Of a DNA stretch of 64,000 nt, positions 42,186 to 52,136 are shown piece by piece; the first letter of the stretch is position 1, and each line of letters opens with the position of its first letter. Made by a program: the position numbers and the translations under genes. This DNA comes from Nansenia antarctica (Eukaryota; Chordata; Actinopteri; Argentiniformes; Microstomatidae): positions 1,959,246-2,023,245 of the forward strand of contig OZ022354.1 in the NCBI GenBank assembly GCA_963989245.1, read 5' to 3'. The notes under the pieces are model-generated. The model was given only the letters and a program-made list of their open reading frames with translations. It was not told the DNA's origin and did no database searches.

Positions 42186-45100
42186 AGCTACACCGGCAGC
42201 CCTCTCTGCCGCCTACTCCTTTTCTCATTCCCCTAGACCTCTGGCCGAGGGGGAGGCACAGGACTCCTCATCTCGCCCAAGTGGTCACACACTGTCCTTC
42301 CCCTGGCACACTTGTCTACATCCTCCTTTGAATTTCATGCTGCTTTTGTCTCTTCCCCGGTCAAACTCCACATTGTTGTCATCTATCGCCCTCCAGGCCA
42401 ACTCGGTGACTTCCTAGGCGAGATGGATGGCCTTCTCAGCTCCTTCCCTGATGATGGCACTCCGCTCGTACTACTAGGTGACTTCAATTTCCAATCTGAG
42501 AAGCTTCTCTCATCTGGAGTACTTGACCTTCTCCTCTCCTTCGGCCTTACCCTGTCCCCCTCTCCTCCGACTCATAAGGCAGGCAATCAGCTCGACCTTG
42601 TCTTCACCAGATCTTCCCACACTTCCAACCTTACCGTTACCCCTCTTCCAGTTTCTGATCACCACTTTATATCCTTCTCCCTTCCCCTCAAAACTTCCTC
42701 TTCCCTCTCAGCCTCTAACCACTTAAGACCCTCTCGTCGTAACCTACGTACCCTGTCCCCCAGCGCCCTCTCTTCTTCTGTCCTATCCTCCCTACCCTCT
42801 GTCGAATCCTTCTCCCTTCTATCCACTGATGCGGCATCCTCAACCCTCCTGTCCGCTCTCACCTCATCCTTCGACACCCTCTGTCCACTAAACTTGAAGC
42901 CAGCTCGATCCTCTCCTCGAGCTCCCTGGCTCTCTGAAACGCTACATGCTTGTAGACTAGAGCTCAGAGCAGCTGAGAGGAAATTGAGAAAAACTGGCCT
43001 TTCTGATGACCTTAACCTCTATCACTCTCTCCTTGCCAACTACGCCTCCTCGGCATCAGCTGCTAAAACATCCTACTATCATTCAAAAATGCATTCTTCT
43101 GCCTCTAATCCTAGAAAACTGTTCTCCACTTTCTCTTCACTCCTTAATCCACCTCCTCCCCCTCCTCCTTCCTCCCTGTCCGCCGATGACTTTGTCACCT
43201 ACTTTGAAAAAAAGGTGGACGACATCAGCAGCACCTTTCTCCCCCCACCGCTCCCTCCTCCCACTAACAATGCTAACACTGTTCCCACTAACAATGCTAA
43301 CACCCCTTCCAAACTCTCCCCTCGACACTCGATCTCTGGATTGTCATCTTTTTCCCCCCTCTCCCCCGATGAGATTCTCACACTTATCACATCAAAGCGG
43401 GCAACCACATGCCCTCTTGACCCCATCCCCTCCCCTCTTCTCCAATCCATTTCCGCCGACATCCTTCCTTACCTTACCACCCTAATCAACTCCTCCCTAT
43501 CCACTGGATCTGTCCCAGCGGCCTTCAAAATAGCCAGAGTCAAGCCTCTCCTCAAGAAACCTACCCTTGACCCATCATCTGTCCACAATTACAGACCGGT
43601 ATCCCTTCTCTCCTTCCCTTCCAAAACCCTTGAACGTGCGGCATCTAAACAACTGACTGACTATCTCCGGAAGATGGATCACTTAGACCCCCACCAATCC
43701 GGCTTCAAGGCTGGGCATTCCACTGAGACTGCGCTCCTTGCTGTCACGGAAGCCCTCCACTCTGCCCAAGCTTCCTCCCTCTCCTCTGTTCTCATTCTCC
43801 TTGACCTGTCTGCTGCCTTCGACACAGTTAATCACCAGATCCTTCTCTCCATCCTCTCAGACCTGGGCATCTCTGGCACCACACACTCCTGGTTTTCTTC
43901 CTACCTGGCGGGCCGCTCCTACCAGGTGACCTGGAGAGAATCGCTATCTTCTCCAAGAACCCTCTCCACTGGAGTTCCCCAGGGTTCCGTCCTAGGGCCC
44001 CTACTCTTCTCCCTCTACACCAAGTCTCTTAGCTCGGTAATCTCTTCACATGGGCTCTCCTACCACAGCTACGCAGACGACACTCAACTCTTCCTGTCCT
44101 TCCCCCTGTCTGATGTACACGTGGCAACCCGTATCTCAGCATGTCTCGCTGACATTTCAACTTGGATGGCTGACCACCATCTCAAGCTCAATCTTAACAA
44201 GACCGAGCTCCTCTTCATCCCCGGGAAAGCCTGCCCTCTCCAAGACTTCTCCATCACAGTGGAGAACTCTACTGTAACCCCCTCCCTGACAGCCAAGAAC
44301 CTTGGAGTGATCCTGGATAACCGACTATCCTGTGCGGAGAACATTGCAGCAACGGCTCGCTCCTGCAGATTCCTCCTCTACAACATCAGAAGGATACGAC
44401 CATTCCTTACCAGAGAGGCAGCGCAACTCTTGACCCAGGCACTGGTCATCTCCCGCCTGGATTACTGCAATGTACTCCTGGCTGGGCTCCCCGCTTCAGC
44501 CATTAGACCTCTGCAGCTCATCCAGAATGCTGCTGCCCGGCTGGTATTCAACCTCCCCAAATACTCGCATGTCACCCCTCTCCTTCGCACCCTGCACTGG
44601 CTCCCGATAGCAGCTCGCATCAGATTCAAGACCCTGGTGCTTGCATACCAGGCAGCTAAAGGGACAGCCCCTGCCTACCTGAAGGAAATGGTAACCCCCC
44701 AAACCCCTGCCCGCTCACTCCGTTCCTCCACCTCGGCTGGCCGACTGGCCCCACCTCCTCTACACAGCAGTCGGGCTGCCCGATCACGTCTCTTCACACG
44801 TCTGGCTCCCCGCTGGTGGAATGAGCTCCCCACGGCTGTCAGAACGGCAGAGTCACTACCCATCTTCCGTCGTAGACTGAAGACCCATCTCTTCAGGTTA
44901 CATCTTAACTGCTCCTCCTGAGGCATCTTCTGACCCTCACCACTACGTCTCCTAAAGACACCCGCTTTCCCCTCTACTGTGTCCCTAAAAACTTCTACTG
45001 CCCCCCTTGTACAGTTTCTCAGTTTCTCCAGTAATAAAATAAATAAAAAATAAAAAATAAAAAAAAATAAAAAACTTTTAGTAGAAGGTGATAATAGGGA

Positions 45101-45259
45101 GAAGGTTTTTCCTTCTATCAGTGGCCCCGGGCCCGAGCTAGAGTACTCTTCCTGCAACGAATAGTGGACTGCTGATTCACATGCTTAGTATTCAAATGTA
45201 TTGATTGTAAGTCGCTTTGGAATAAGGCGTCTGCTAAATGCCAAAAATGTAAATGTAAA
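42186..45259 (+). mobile_element. Long L2-like LINE inserted inside the minisatellite
   Basis: The element begins inside the endonuclease domain (5'-truncated) and ends with GTAAGTCGCTTTGGAATAAG, GCGTCTGCTAAATGCC and AAATGTAAATGTAA, the typical 3' end of fish L2-group LINEs. Minisatellite sequence lies directly on both sides, and ACAACAC is present at both junctions, consistent with a target duplication (though the array itself contains this word repeatedly). Confidence 0.92.
42312..44921 (+). CDS. LINE ORF2: endonuclease (partial) and reverse transcriptase
   Basis: ORF2 of non-LTR retrotransposons nicks target DNA and reverse-transcribes the element RNA. The frame is open from 42237, after an in-frame TAG at 42234-42236, to 44921, about 895 codons; no natural start is present. 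Numbering from 42312: endonuclease C-terminal motifs IVVIYRPPG, LVLLGDFNF, LDLVFTR and SDHHFISF fall in residues about 20-125. A Ser/Pro-rich linker follows. The reverse transcriptase runs from about 400 (YRPVSLLSFPSKTLER), with DLSAAFDTVNH, GVPQGSVLGPLLFSLY and catalytic YADD at 587-590, to THLF near the end. The RT is intact by eye, suggesting a fairly recent insertion. Missing 5' sequence makes it non-autonomous. Confidence 0.9.
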   Translation: MSTSSFEFHAAFVSSPVKLHIVVIYRPPGQLGDFLGEMDGLLSSFPDDGTPLVLLGDFNFQSEKLLSSGVLDLLLSFGLTLSPSPPTHKAGNQLDLVFTRSSHTSNLTVTPLPVSDHHFISFSLPLKTSSSLSASNHLRPSRRNLRTLSPSALSSSVLSSLPSVESFSLLSTDAASSTLLSALTSSFDTLCPLNLKPARSSPRAPWLSETLHACRLELRAAERKLRKTGLSDDLNLYHSLLANYASSASAAKTSYYHSKMHSSASNPRKLFSTFSSLLNPPPPPPPSSLSADDFVTYFEKKVDDISSTFLPPPLPPPTNNANTVPTNNANTPSKLSPRHSISGLSSFSPLSPDEILTLITSKRATTCPLDPIPSPLLQSISADILPYLTTLINSSLSTGSVPAAFKIARVKPLLKKPTLDPSSVHNYRPVSLLSFPSKTLERAASKQLTDYLRKMDHLDPHQSGFKAGHSTETALLAVTEALHSAQASSLSSVLILLDLSAAFDTVNHQILLSILSDLGISGTTHSWFSSYLAGRSYQVTWRESLSSPRTLSTGVPQGSVLGPLLFSLYTKSLSSVISSHGLSYHSYADDTQLFLSFPLSDVHVATRISACLADISTWMADHHLKLNLNKTELLFIPGKACPLQDFSITVENSTVTPSLTAKNLGVILDNRLSCAENIAATARSCRFLLYNIRRIRPFLTREAAQLLTQALVISRLDYCNVLLAGLPASAIRPLQLIQNAAARLVFNLPKYSHVTPLLRTLHWLPIAARIRFKTLVLAYQAAKGTAPAYLKEMVTPQTPARSLRSSTSAGRLAPPPLHSSRAARSRLFTRLAPRWWNELPTAVRTAESLPIFRRRLKTHLFRLHLNCSS

Positions 45260-45385
45260 CAACACCATTACTACATACAACATACATACAACACCATTAC
45301 TACATACAACATACATACAACATACATATACAACATACATACAACACCATTACTACATACAACATACATACAGCACCATTACTTC
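45260..45385. repeat. Continuation of the 29/40-bp minisatellite
   Basis: This has the same unit as 40583-42185 (CAACACCATTACTACATAC), about four units, separated from the main array only by the LINE. Confidence 0.95.
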
Positions 45386-46219
45386 TACTACTATGTTTTC
45401 TTTCCCACAGAATTGCATTGATTTGAGTTTGGCAGACAAGAAACACAATAGTGCAACCAGCGTGAATACATATCTGATGTATGTCATGATACGCACATCC
45501 ATCCAAGTAATCATCCCAATTTTAACATAATTGATTCACTTTTCTAGATAAGTCTTTTGCAAATAGCAACATGGATGCACAATAAGGCGTACTGCAAGTC
45601 TAAGACAAGCATGCATTCTGAACATTGAGAAATGGGCAACTCGCTAAAAGTGGTAGCTCAAGATCTTTCTGTGTCCTTTGGAGAGCAATGCTAATTGCGC
45701 AGAGAATTGATCTGGTGGCCTATAAGTCTACTGAATACAGAAAGAGATTAACTTATGAATGCGGGAAAATGCTGACACACACAACTTATGTCAAATGTGT
45801 ACATTCACTGTTACAAAGTAGGCTGAGGGAAATATCTCCCCATCGGGCAATATTTTGCATGAATGACTCACTCTTCTGATCTTTTTTTTACTGCCAATTG
45901 ATAGAATAATTATTTGTAATGTCTGTAGTAATAGCAATAATAGCTGTAGTGGTAAGAGTGTTAGTGGCAGTACAGTACTGTTGCTTTGCATATACAGTAA
46001 TAGATCAGATTAGATAGAAACACTTTATTTGGATAGTCCTTAGAAACTACAAACTGAAAGTCTGTTGATAGGTTGTAGAGAATCTATAGGTGGACTTTCC
46101 AAATAACGTGTTACAGAAACCATTACATCAAGCATCGATTTAAGAACATTCTCTATTATGTCCACCACCACATCTGTCTAGTAATACAGCATACACGGCA
46201 AACCAAATGTGTCACTAAA
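45386..46219. other. No gene; partly repeat-like
   Basis: AACACTTTATTTGGATAGTC near 46018 resembles the start of a fish interspersed repeat. Otherwise nothing was recognised. Confidence 0.4.
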
Positions 46220-46336
46220 GGCCTGTTTCCCGGATACAGATGAAGCCTAGCCCTGTATAACATGTTAAATAGAACATTTCCATTGGCATGCATTTTAGTC
46301 AAGGGTTAGGTTCATCTGTATCAGAGACATGAGCCC
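46220..46336. mobile_element. Palindromic MITE (foldback)
   Basis: The two arms, GGCCTGTTTCCCGGATACAG... and its near complement ending CTGTATCAGAGACATGAGCC, can fold back over most of the 117 bp (GATACAGATGAA and TTCATCTGTATC). It resembles a common fish palindromic MITE. Confidence 0.65.
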
Positions 46337-46646
46337 TATAAAGTTGTGTCTGATCTGCTCACTGGTTGACGCCTGGTCACTAGACCTGACCTTATTGGTC
46401 TATTTCTCTCAAGCCTACTTTTCTGGTTAAAAGCAATTGTTACTTGGTCAACCGATCATTGATTTATGACCTATGGTGTATAGGGGATGGGATTATTGTT
46501 TTTTAATCCATATGAATTGTGACCGCCACTACATCAATTAGATTGCTGCTTCTGACCATTGACCTGCATCATATTCCTTTCATTCCAGTACACTGCATGG
46601 GAACATTTCAATAATAAACACATACTGTGATGCATAAGTAATGGAA

Positions 46647-46677
<31 letters not shown>

Positions 46678-47189
46678 CACCATAGTACTGAGCTAACAGG
46701 TACCAATACACCAATATGTATGTTTAATCTAAGGTATTAGATTCAACCGAAAGTGATAACCAACACTTAATACACTTTGGCAAAACGGATCCCTCAAGTC
46801 AAGTTGTGGAGTCTGCTAGCACCCTTTTGCAAGCTACTAAGTGTAAAGTGTTTGATCCATTCTAGAATGTCCATGTGTAAAAACCAAGTGGGTTACTGAA
46901 ATAATGTTTAACTGCCATGGCTCATGTTTGACTGCGTTTATTACAAGTTTAGCTTCAGAAGACCAATAGCCTACTCAGTTTGAAATGTTCAAATGTACAT
47001 GGAGGAAATATGACTGTCCATGGTTTGGTTAAATGTGGCGGTAGAATTACATATAGGTCTAAAATAGCCTATTTATAATAGACACACAACGTCGTTTAGA
47101 GGCATTGTTGACTCTGTACTTCAGCCTTGCTTTACATCACTGTGGATGAGAAGAGGTCTGACACGGCCGAGCTAACGGAACTGCTGCAA
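46337..47189. other. Unique-looking region with a short (ATG)n run
   Basis: (ATG)n lies at 46647-46677 (about 10 repeats). No coding motif was recognised. Confidence 0.45.
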
Positions 47190-47677
47190 CCTCAACCCAC
47201 TGAACCAGCCTCAGACCCACTGAACCAGCCTCAACCCACTGAACCAGCCTCAGAACCACTGAACCAGCCTCAGAACCACTGAACCAGCCTCAGAACCACT
47301 GAACCAGCCTCAGAACCACTGAACCAGCCTCAACCCACTGAACCAGCCTCAGAACCACTGAACCAGCCTCAGAACCACTGAACCAGCCTCAGAACCACTG
47401 AACCAGCCTCAGAACCACTGAACCAGCCTCAGAACCACTGAACCAGCCTCAGACCCACTGAACCAGCCTCAGAACCACTGAACCAGCCTCAGACCCACTG
47501 AACCAGCCTCAGAACCACTGAACCAGCCTCAGAACCACTGAACCAGCCTCAGACCCACTGAACCAGCCTCAGAACCACTGAACCAGCCTCAACCCACTGA
47601 ACCAGCCTCAGAACCACTGAACCAGCCTCAACCCACTGAACCAGCCTCAGAACCACTGAACCAGCCTCAGAACCACT
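47190..47677. repeat. 20-bp minisatellite, about 24 copies
   Basis: The unit is AACCACTGAACCAGCCTCAG, with a 19-bp variant lacking one base (CAACCCACTG form) and a GACCCACTG variant. The variants are interspersed. Confidence 0.97.
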
Positions 47678-48814
47678 CTCTAATGAACTGTTCAACATCG
47701 TGCAACACACACATACATAATGGTGTGGTGTATCTCATTAGTTCATTGATATTGGTATGGTATACGATCAGATTTGTCGTTCCTGAATTATACGAATGAA
47801 TATGGTTCCAACGCAAATGGCGTATAAATAAGTGAACGTTTTTAGAGGTAATGATTTATTACATAGTGTATTCATATCTACAATTAAAAACATCACCTAC
47901 ATGCAAATTGCATTGCACAATATAATGGAAAGATGAGAGACGGACTAGGAATGCCTATAAATAGCTTACCTGGTTTTCTAGTAACAGGTGGTGATGTGAT
48001 ATGGTCTCTCTCCGGCCCGGTGCAGAGATCCCTCCAGATATGGCTTTATTAATTCAGTGAAGGCAACGCATTCTAAAAAATCTTTGCGAAATCATAACGT
48101 ATCCTTGTGGCACCATCGCCCACACGGTATCCACGCACTGAAGCAATGTGTAAAGACCGTCAAACATCCCGCACTTCAAAGAATAACATGCTTTTTCCAT
48201 ATTTCTCAACCGGCAGCGACATTGGAGATCCTTTCCATCCACATCTCTTGCAGGCAGCGCATGGAATACAGCATCCCTCACCGTGCGCTGCGGTGCCACA
48301 ATGACTGGCTGAACACCACATGCGATGTGTTTCAACTCACGTCAACCGAGGCAGTTCTTTATTTCCTCGCGGACCACTCACGGTTTTCCTCGATCATTAA
48401 ATATTCCATGAATTACTTTGACAGTTCAATAATGACATCTACTCTGCACAAAAGATACATCCAAGCTACGCTACACTGATCACTCGCGCAAGGAGCGCTT
48501 TTAAATGCAATTCTCTGTGAGCACTGCGGTAGGATGTCCTTACGGAATGGACCTGCAGGCTGCAGTGAAGGCATGACCGCAGAAGCATGAGCCGGTTACA
48601 TCTTTTTCTCCCCGAAACTGTGTTTTTTTTTTTAAGGTAGTCCCTTATGTAACATATTGCATTGATTCACGTGCTTAGAGTAAATCTATTAATAATCTCT
48701 GTGCCATCAAAGGTAATGCCTGGTATCTGTATAGCCTCCTCTATTCGAGTATCCTAATCATGACTCAGTTTGTTCACTACACATCAGAGGAAACTCACTT
48801 GCAGATCCCTCTGT
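47678..48814 (-). promoter_or_regulatory. Candidate sntg1 first exon and promoter region
   Basis: This low-repeat segment with several CpGs lies between arrays. On the minus strand a strong donor CAG|GTAAGC is at 47970/47969. A TTTAAAAG box (48499-48506 on the minus strand) lies about 530 bp upstream of it. As the sntg1 start exon at 28706 has an acceptor, an upstream non-coding exon is required, and this is the best-looking candidate. No transcript evidence is available. Plus- and minus-strand frames of up to 140 codons here have no recognisable domain. Confidence 0.25.
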
Positions 48815-49277
48815 GGTCCATGTAACAGACAGCTGTGTTTCACCCCTGGTCCATGTAACAGACAGCTGTGTTCCACCCCTGGTCCATGTAACAGACAGCT
48901 GTGTGTGACCCCTGGTCCATGTAACAGACAGCTGTGTTTCACCCCTGGTCCATGTAACAGACAGCTGTGTGTCACCCCTGGTCCATGTAACAGACAGCTG
49001 TGTTTCACCCCTGGTCCATGTAACAGACAGCTGTGTGTCACCCCTGGTCCATGTAACAGACAGCTGTGTGTCACCCCTGGTCCATGTAACAGACAGCTGT
49101 GTGTCACCCCTGGTCCATGTAACAGACAGCTGTGTTTCACCCCTGGTCCATGTAACAGACAGCTGTGTGTCACCCCTGGTCCATGTAACAGACAGCTGTG
49201 TTTCACCCCTGGTCCATGTAACAGACAGCTGTGTGTCACCCCTGGTCCATGTAACAGACAGCTGTGTTTCACCCCTG
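48815..49277. repeat. 33-bp minisatellite, 14 copies
   Basis: The unit contains GGTCCATGTAACAGACAGCT and a GTTTCAC or GTGTCAC variant site that largely alternates. Because 33 is a multiple of 3, several frames on both strands are open throughout (about 135-186 codons); these are repeat artefacts. Confidence 0.97.
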
Positions 49278-51002
49278 GGTCCTTGTGGACGTGAGCAGCT
49301 GCAGGTGCGTTGCATTTTGTCGTTCTATTTATTCTGCACTGCACACCATACGGTTAATAACACACCATACGGTTAATAACACACCATACGGTTGTATCAC
49401 ACAAGATCAATTGACCACAGAGGATAATGACTACACGAAGTACTCATAGGCCTACAGTAGCCTACACGTTGTGTTGGTGATTAGCCTGGGCAGTTTGAGT
49501 TTGAGTTTTATTGCAAATCTGATCCTTTAGAAACTGACTGTATTTGCATAGTGTGTGTCAGGCAGATCACCTCTTAACAGTTAATTGTTCGTTTTAGAAT
49601 AATTGGATGTAGCTTGGGGAACTGAAACAACTTCTCAGGCAATGTTAGTCAACACATGAGAGTAGCAGCACACTGAACGCCTCAGCTCCATCACCCTGAG
49701 GTCCAGCCCACTGAGGCGAAGAAGCCTATAGATTTCATTACTAATTCACCAAACCACCTCAGTTACGCTGCAGTCCCACAGGGAGATACTGGATCTGATC
49801 CCCTTTTTCACAGTTGTCCTTTCACCTTACCTCTAAAATGATTGTTTTTTTTATATTTATAAAGATGAATCAAACAATGAACTGGCTGGCCTGAACCTGA
49901 CAGATTACATTTAAAGGGACATTACACTCAAAAATAAACATTTGTCAAATGCTTTCAAATGCTTTTTTTTTCATTTTGCAGGGCAGTGCACCTTTTAGCA
50001 TTAAATATCCCTCCCTTGTGAGTAACACCTGTGTCTGGTTATCCATATCGATGTTATACAGCAGTTACGGAGAGCTGCAGTATTTACTTACAGTATGTTA
50101 CCTCCATGAATGCATATGATACATGGTTTGGTGACTGAGAACAGAAGAACAATATCTTTTGAAAATATTAGCCGATACACATGGTTATACCAGATCACCA
50201 AACAGACACTTCATGTATTATTGTGCTTACTATGGGTCAAGACAGCAGTATGTGCTGGAATATTAAGTCCATGTGACAACGCTGTTCAATTATGCACAAC
50301 AGATAAGCCCTCCTAGCCTTCATCATTATGTATCATTTTGCAAGGGAAACTACTTATCTGAAATTATGCTTTGAAAGATAACCTAACTGGTGCACAATTA
50401 ACTTGAAGTTTGCACTTTAATAATATTCTACAATCTACTGAACCAGCCAATCAAACTATTCATATTCACAACGCATCCTGTCTTTGTATTCCTCTCAGTG
50501 TTTCGGTCACATACATCTTTGCCACCCGTGAGTTTACTGACCACCAGGGGGCGCAGAGTGATAAGTTTCTCTCTCCACAACAAACTTCAGCGGTAAATGT
50601 GATCATGCTGTGTAGACTGACCTTGAGAGCCTACTCTAATGATTTACATTTAAAGGAAGAATACCTTATTGGATTATTGGCAAGGAAATGTACGATGTAT
50701 ATACACTGACGTCAGGGGAAACCATGTCCCAGCATAGACAAACCAATAGAATGATAATGTGGACAGTTAAATACAATTGAGCTTTGCGCTGCCATTGGAT
50801 TGGATATATATGTATAATATATATATGTATCATTGTTTCGATAAAACCAACCATTTGGGACACTTTTTTTATATAGTATTCTCTTTTTTAAAACAGTTTC
50901 ATTTCCCACGTCAAATTAATTACAGGCTATCTATGTTCTGTCTTCTAAACTATCATGCAACACAACGCTCATTAGCAACAACCTGCACATTCCGACGATG
51001 CA
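49278..51002. other. Upstream flank of snai2; no gene recognised
   Basis: A 19-bp unit (CACACCATACGGTTAATAA) occurs three times at 49341-49395. GCCATTGGATTGG near 50790, followed by TATATATGTATAATATATA, has CCAAT- and TATA-like words but no gene to serve. The plus-strand frame 50410-50709 shows no known domain. Confidence 0.4.
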
Positions 51003-51455
51003 CTGGTATGTATCCCTAGATCAGAACCTGGTATGTATCCCTAGATCAGAACCTGGTATGTATCCCTAGATCAGAACCTGGTATGTATCCCTAGATCAGA
51101 GCCTGGTATGTATCCCTAGATCAGAACCTGGTATGTATCCCTAGATCAGAACCTGGTATGTATCCCTAGATCAGAGCCTGGTATGTATCCCTAGATCAGA
51201 ACCTGGTATGTATCCCTAGATCAGAACCTGGTATGTATCCCTAGATCAGAACCTGGTATGTATCCCTAGATTAGAGCCTGGTATGTATCCCTAGATTAGA
51301 GCCTGGTATGTATCCCTAGGTTAGAGCCTGGTATGTATCCCTAGGTTAGAGCCTGGTATGTATCCCTAGGTTAGAGCCTATGGTATGTATCCCTAGGTTA
51401 GAGCCTGGTATGTATCCCTAGATCAGAACCTATGGTATGTATCCCTAGGTTAGAG
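51003..51455. repeat. 25-bp minisatellite, about 18 copies, 370 bp upstream of snai2
   Basis: The unit contains CTGGTATGTATCCCTAGATC. It has ATCAGAAC, ATCAGAGC, ATTAGAGC and GTTAGAGC variants ordered from left to right, which records the direction of expansion. Two units carry an extra TAT. Confidence 0.97.
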
Positions 51456-51827
51456 CAGTCTTCCCTACAAGCCCAAACAGCACCAGCAGTCCTCGAGCCC
51501 CTGGATGAGCTATCCAGAAACACCTGTCGAGCTCCGGACGGGGGTCCTAACTCCGCCCATTATGAAATGCGCATTTTAATTGGGTTGAAGATCCCCGATA
51601 TGTAAACGCGTGTGCGTGGCTCCTCCCATGCACCTGATAGGGACTACTTACTGCTCTTTACTGCTGACTGCCTTAGTACTGTTCCAACAGCGCGAGCTGC
51701 ACGATGACACTCCCCTGGACTATGCAATAAGGATTTCCGTCTTCACCGTGATTCTGTCGCGCCCAGAGGGGACCGTTAGATTTACCCAAAAGTTTTCCAA
51801 AGTTTCAGTCCCCATCTATTTTCCAAG
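51456..51827 (+). promoter_or_regulatory. snai2: snai2 proximal promoter and 5' UTR
   Basis: This is the unique sequence between the minisatellite and the snai2 ATG. It holds a GC-box-like CTCCGCCCA (about 51549-51557) and an E-box CACCTG at 51631-51636, the class of site bound by Snail-family proteins. The transcription start was not determined, and no clear TATA box is visible. Confidence 0.5.
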
Positions 51828-51906
51828 ATGCCACGCTCGTTTCTCGTGAAGAAACATATTAATTCCGCAAAGAAGCCAAATTATAGCGAGCTGGAAAGCC
51901 CCACAG
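51828..51906 (+). CDS. snai2: snai2 exon 1 (codons 1-27)
   Basis: ATG at 51828 begins MPRSFLVKKHINSAKKPNY. The donor is CACAG|GTAAAG, splitting codon 27 after its first base. The conserved SNAG start fixes the initiation codon. Confidence 0.97.
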
Positions 51907-52082
51907 GTAAAGCATTTCAGCTCTCAAAGTTAATTTTAAACTTTAAAAAATAAGTACATTACATGTGCATGTTGTTACAGGTTAAAACATGAACTGCGGT
52001 CTTGGCTTTTGATATCCATAGTGTGTCGTTGTATTCTCATCATTCAAAGTTATTTTTGAGTTACTTTCCAATCTGTGTTATT

Positions 52083-52136
<54 letters not shown>

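Noticed and set aside
40495..42417. 640-codon plus-strand frame
   Set aside because: It is a minisatellite translation that runs by chance into the LINE in the wrong frame.
48057..48479. 140-codon plus-strand frame
   Set aside because: No recognisable domain and no splice or homology support. The region looks more like 5' regulatory DNA of sntg1.
48758..49376. Open frames of 135-186 codons on both strands
   Set aside because: They come from a 33-bp repeat, a multiple of three, and have no start context or domain.
50410..50709. 99-codon plus-strand frame upstream of snai2
   Set aside because: No motif, ordinary codon use and no neighbouring exon signals.
51610..51849. 79-codon plus-strand frame over the snai2 start
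   Set aside because: It overlaps the snai2 5' UTR and SNAG codons in another frame and has no conserved features.
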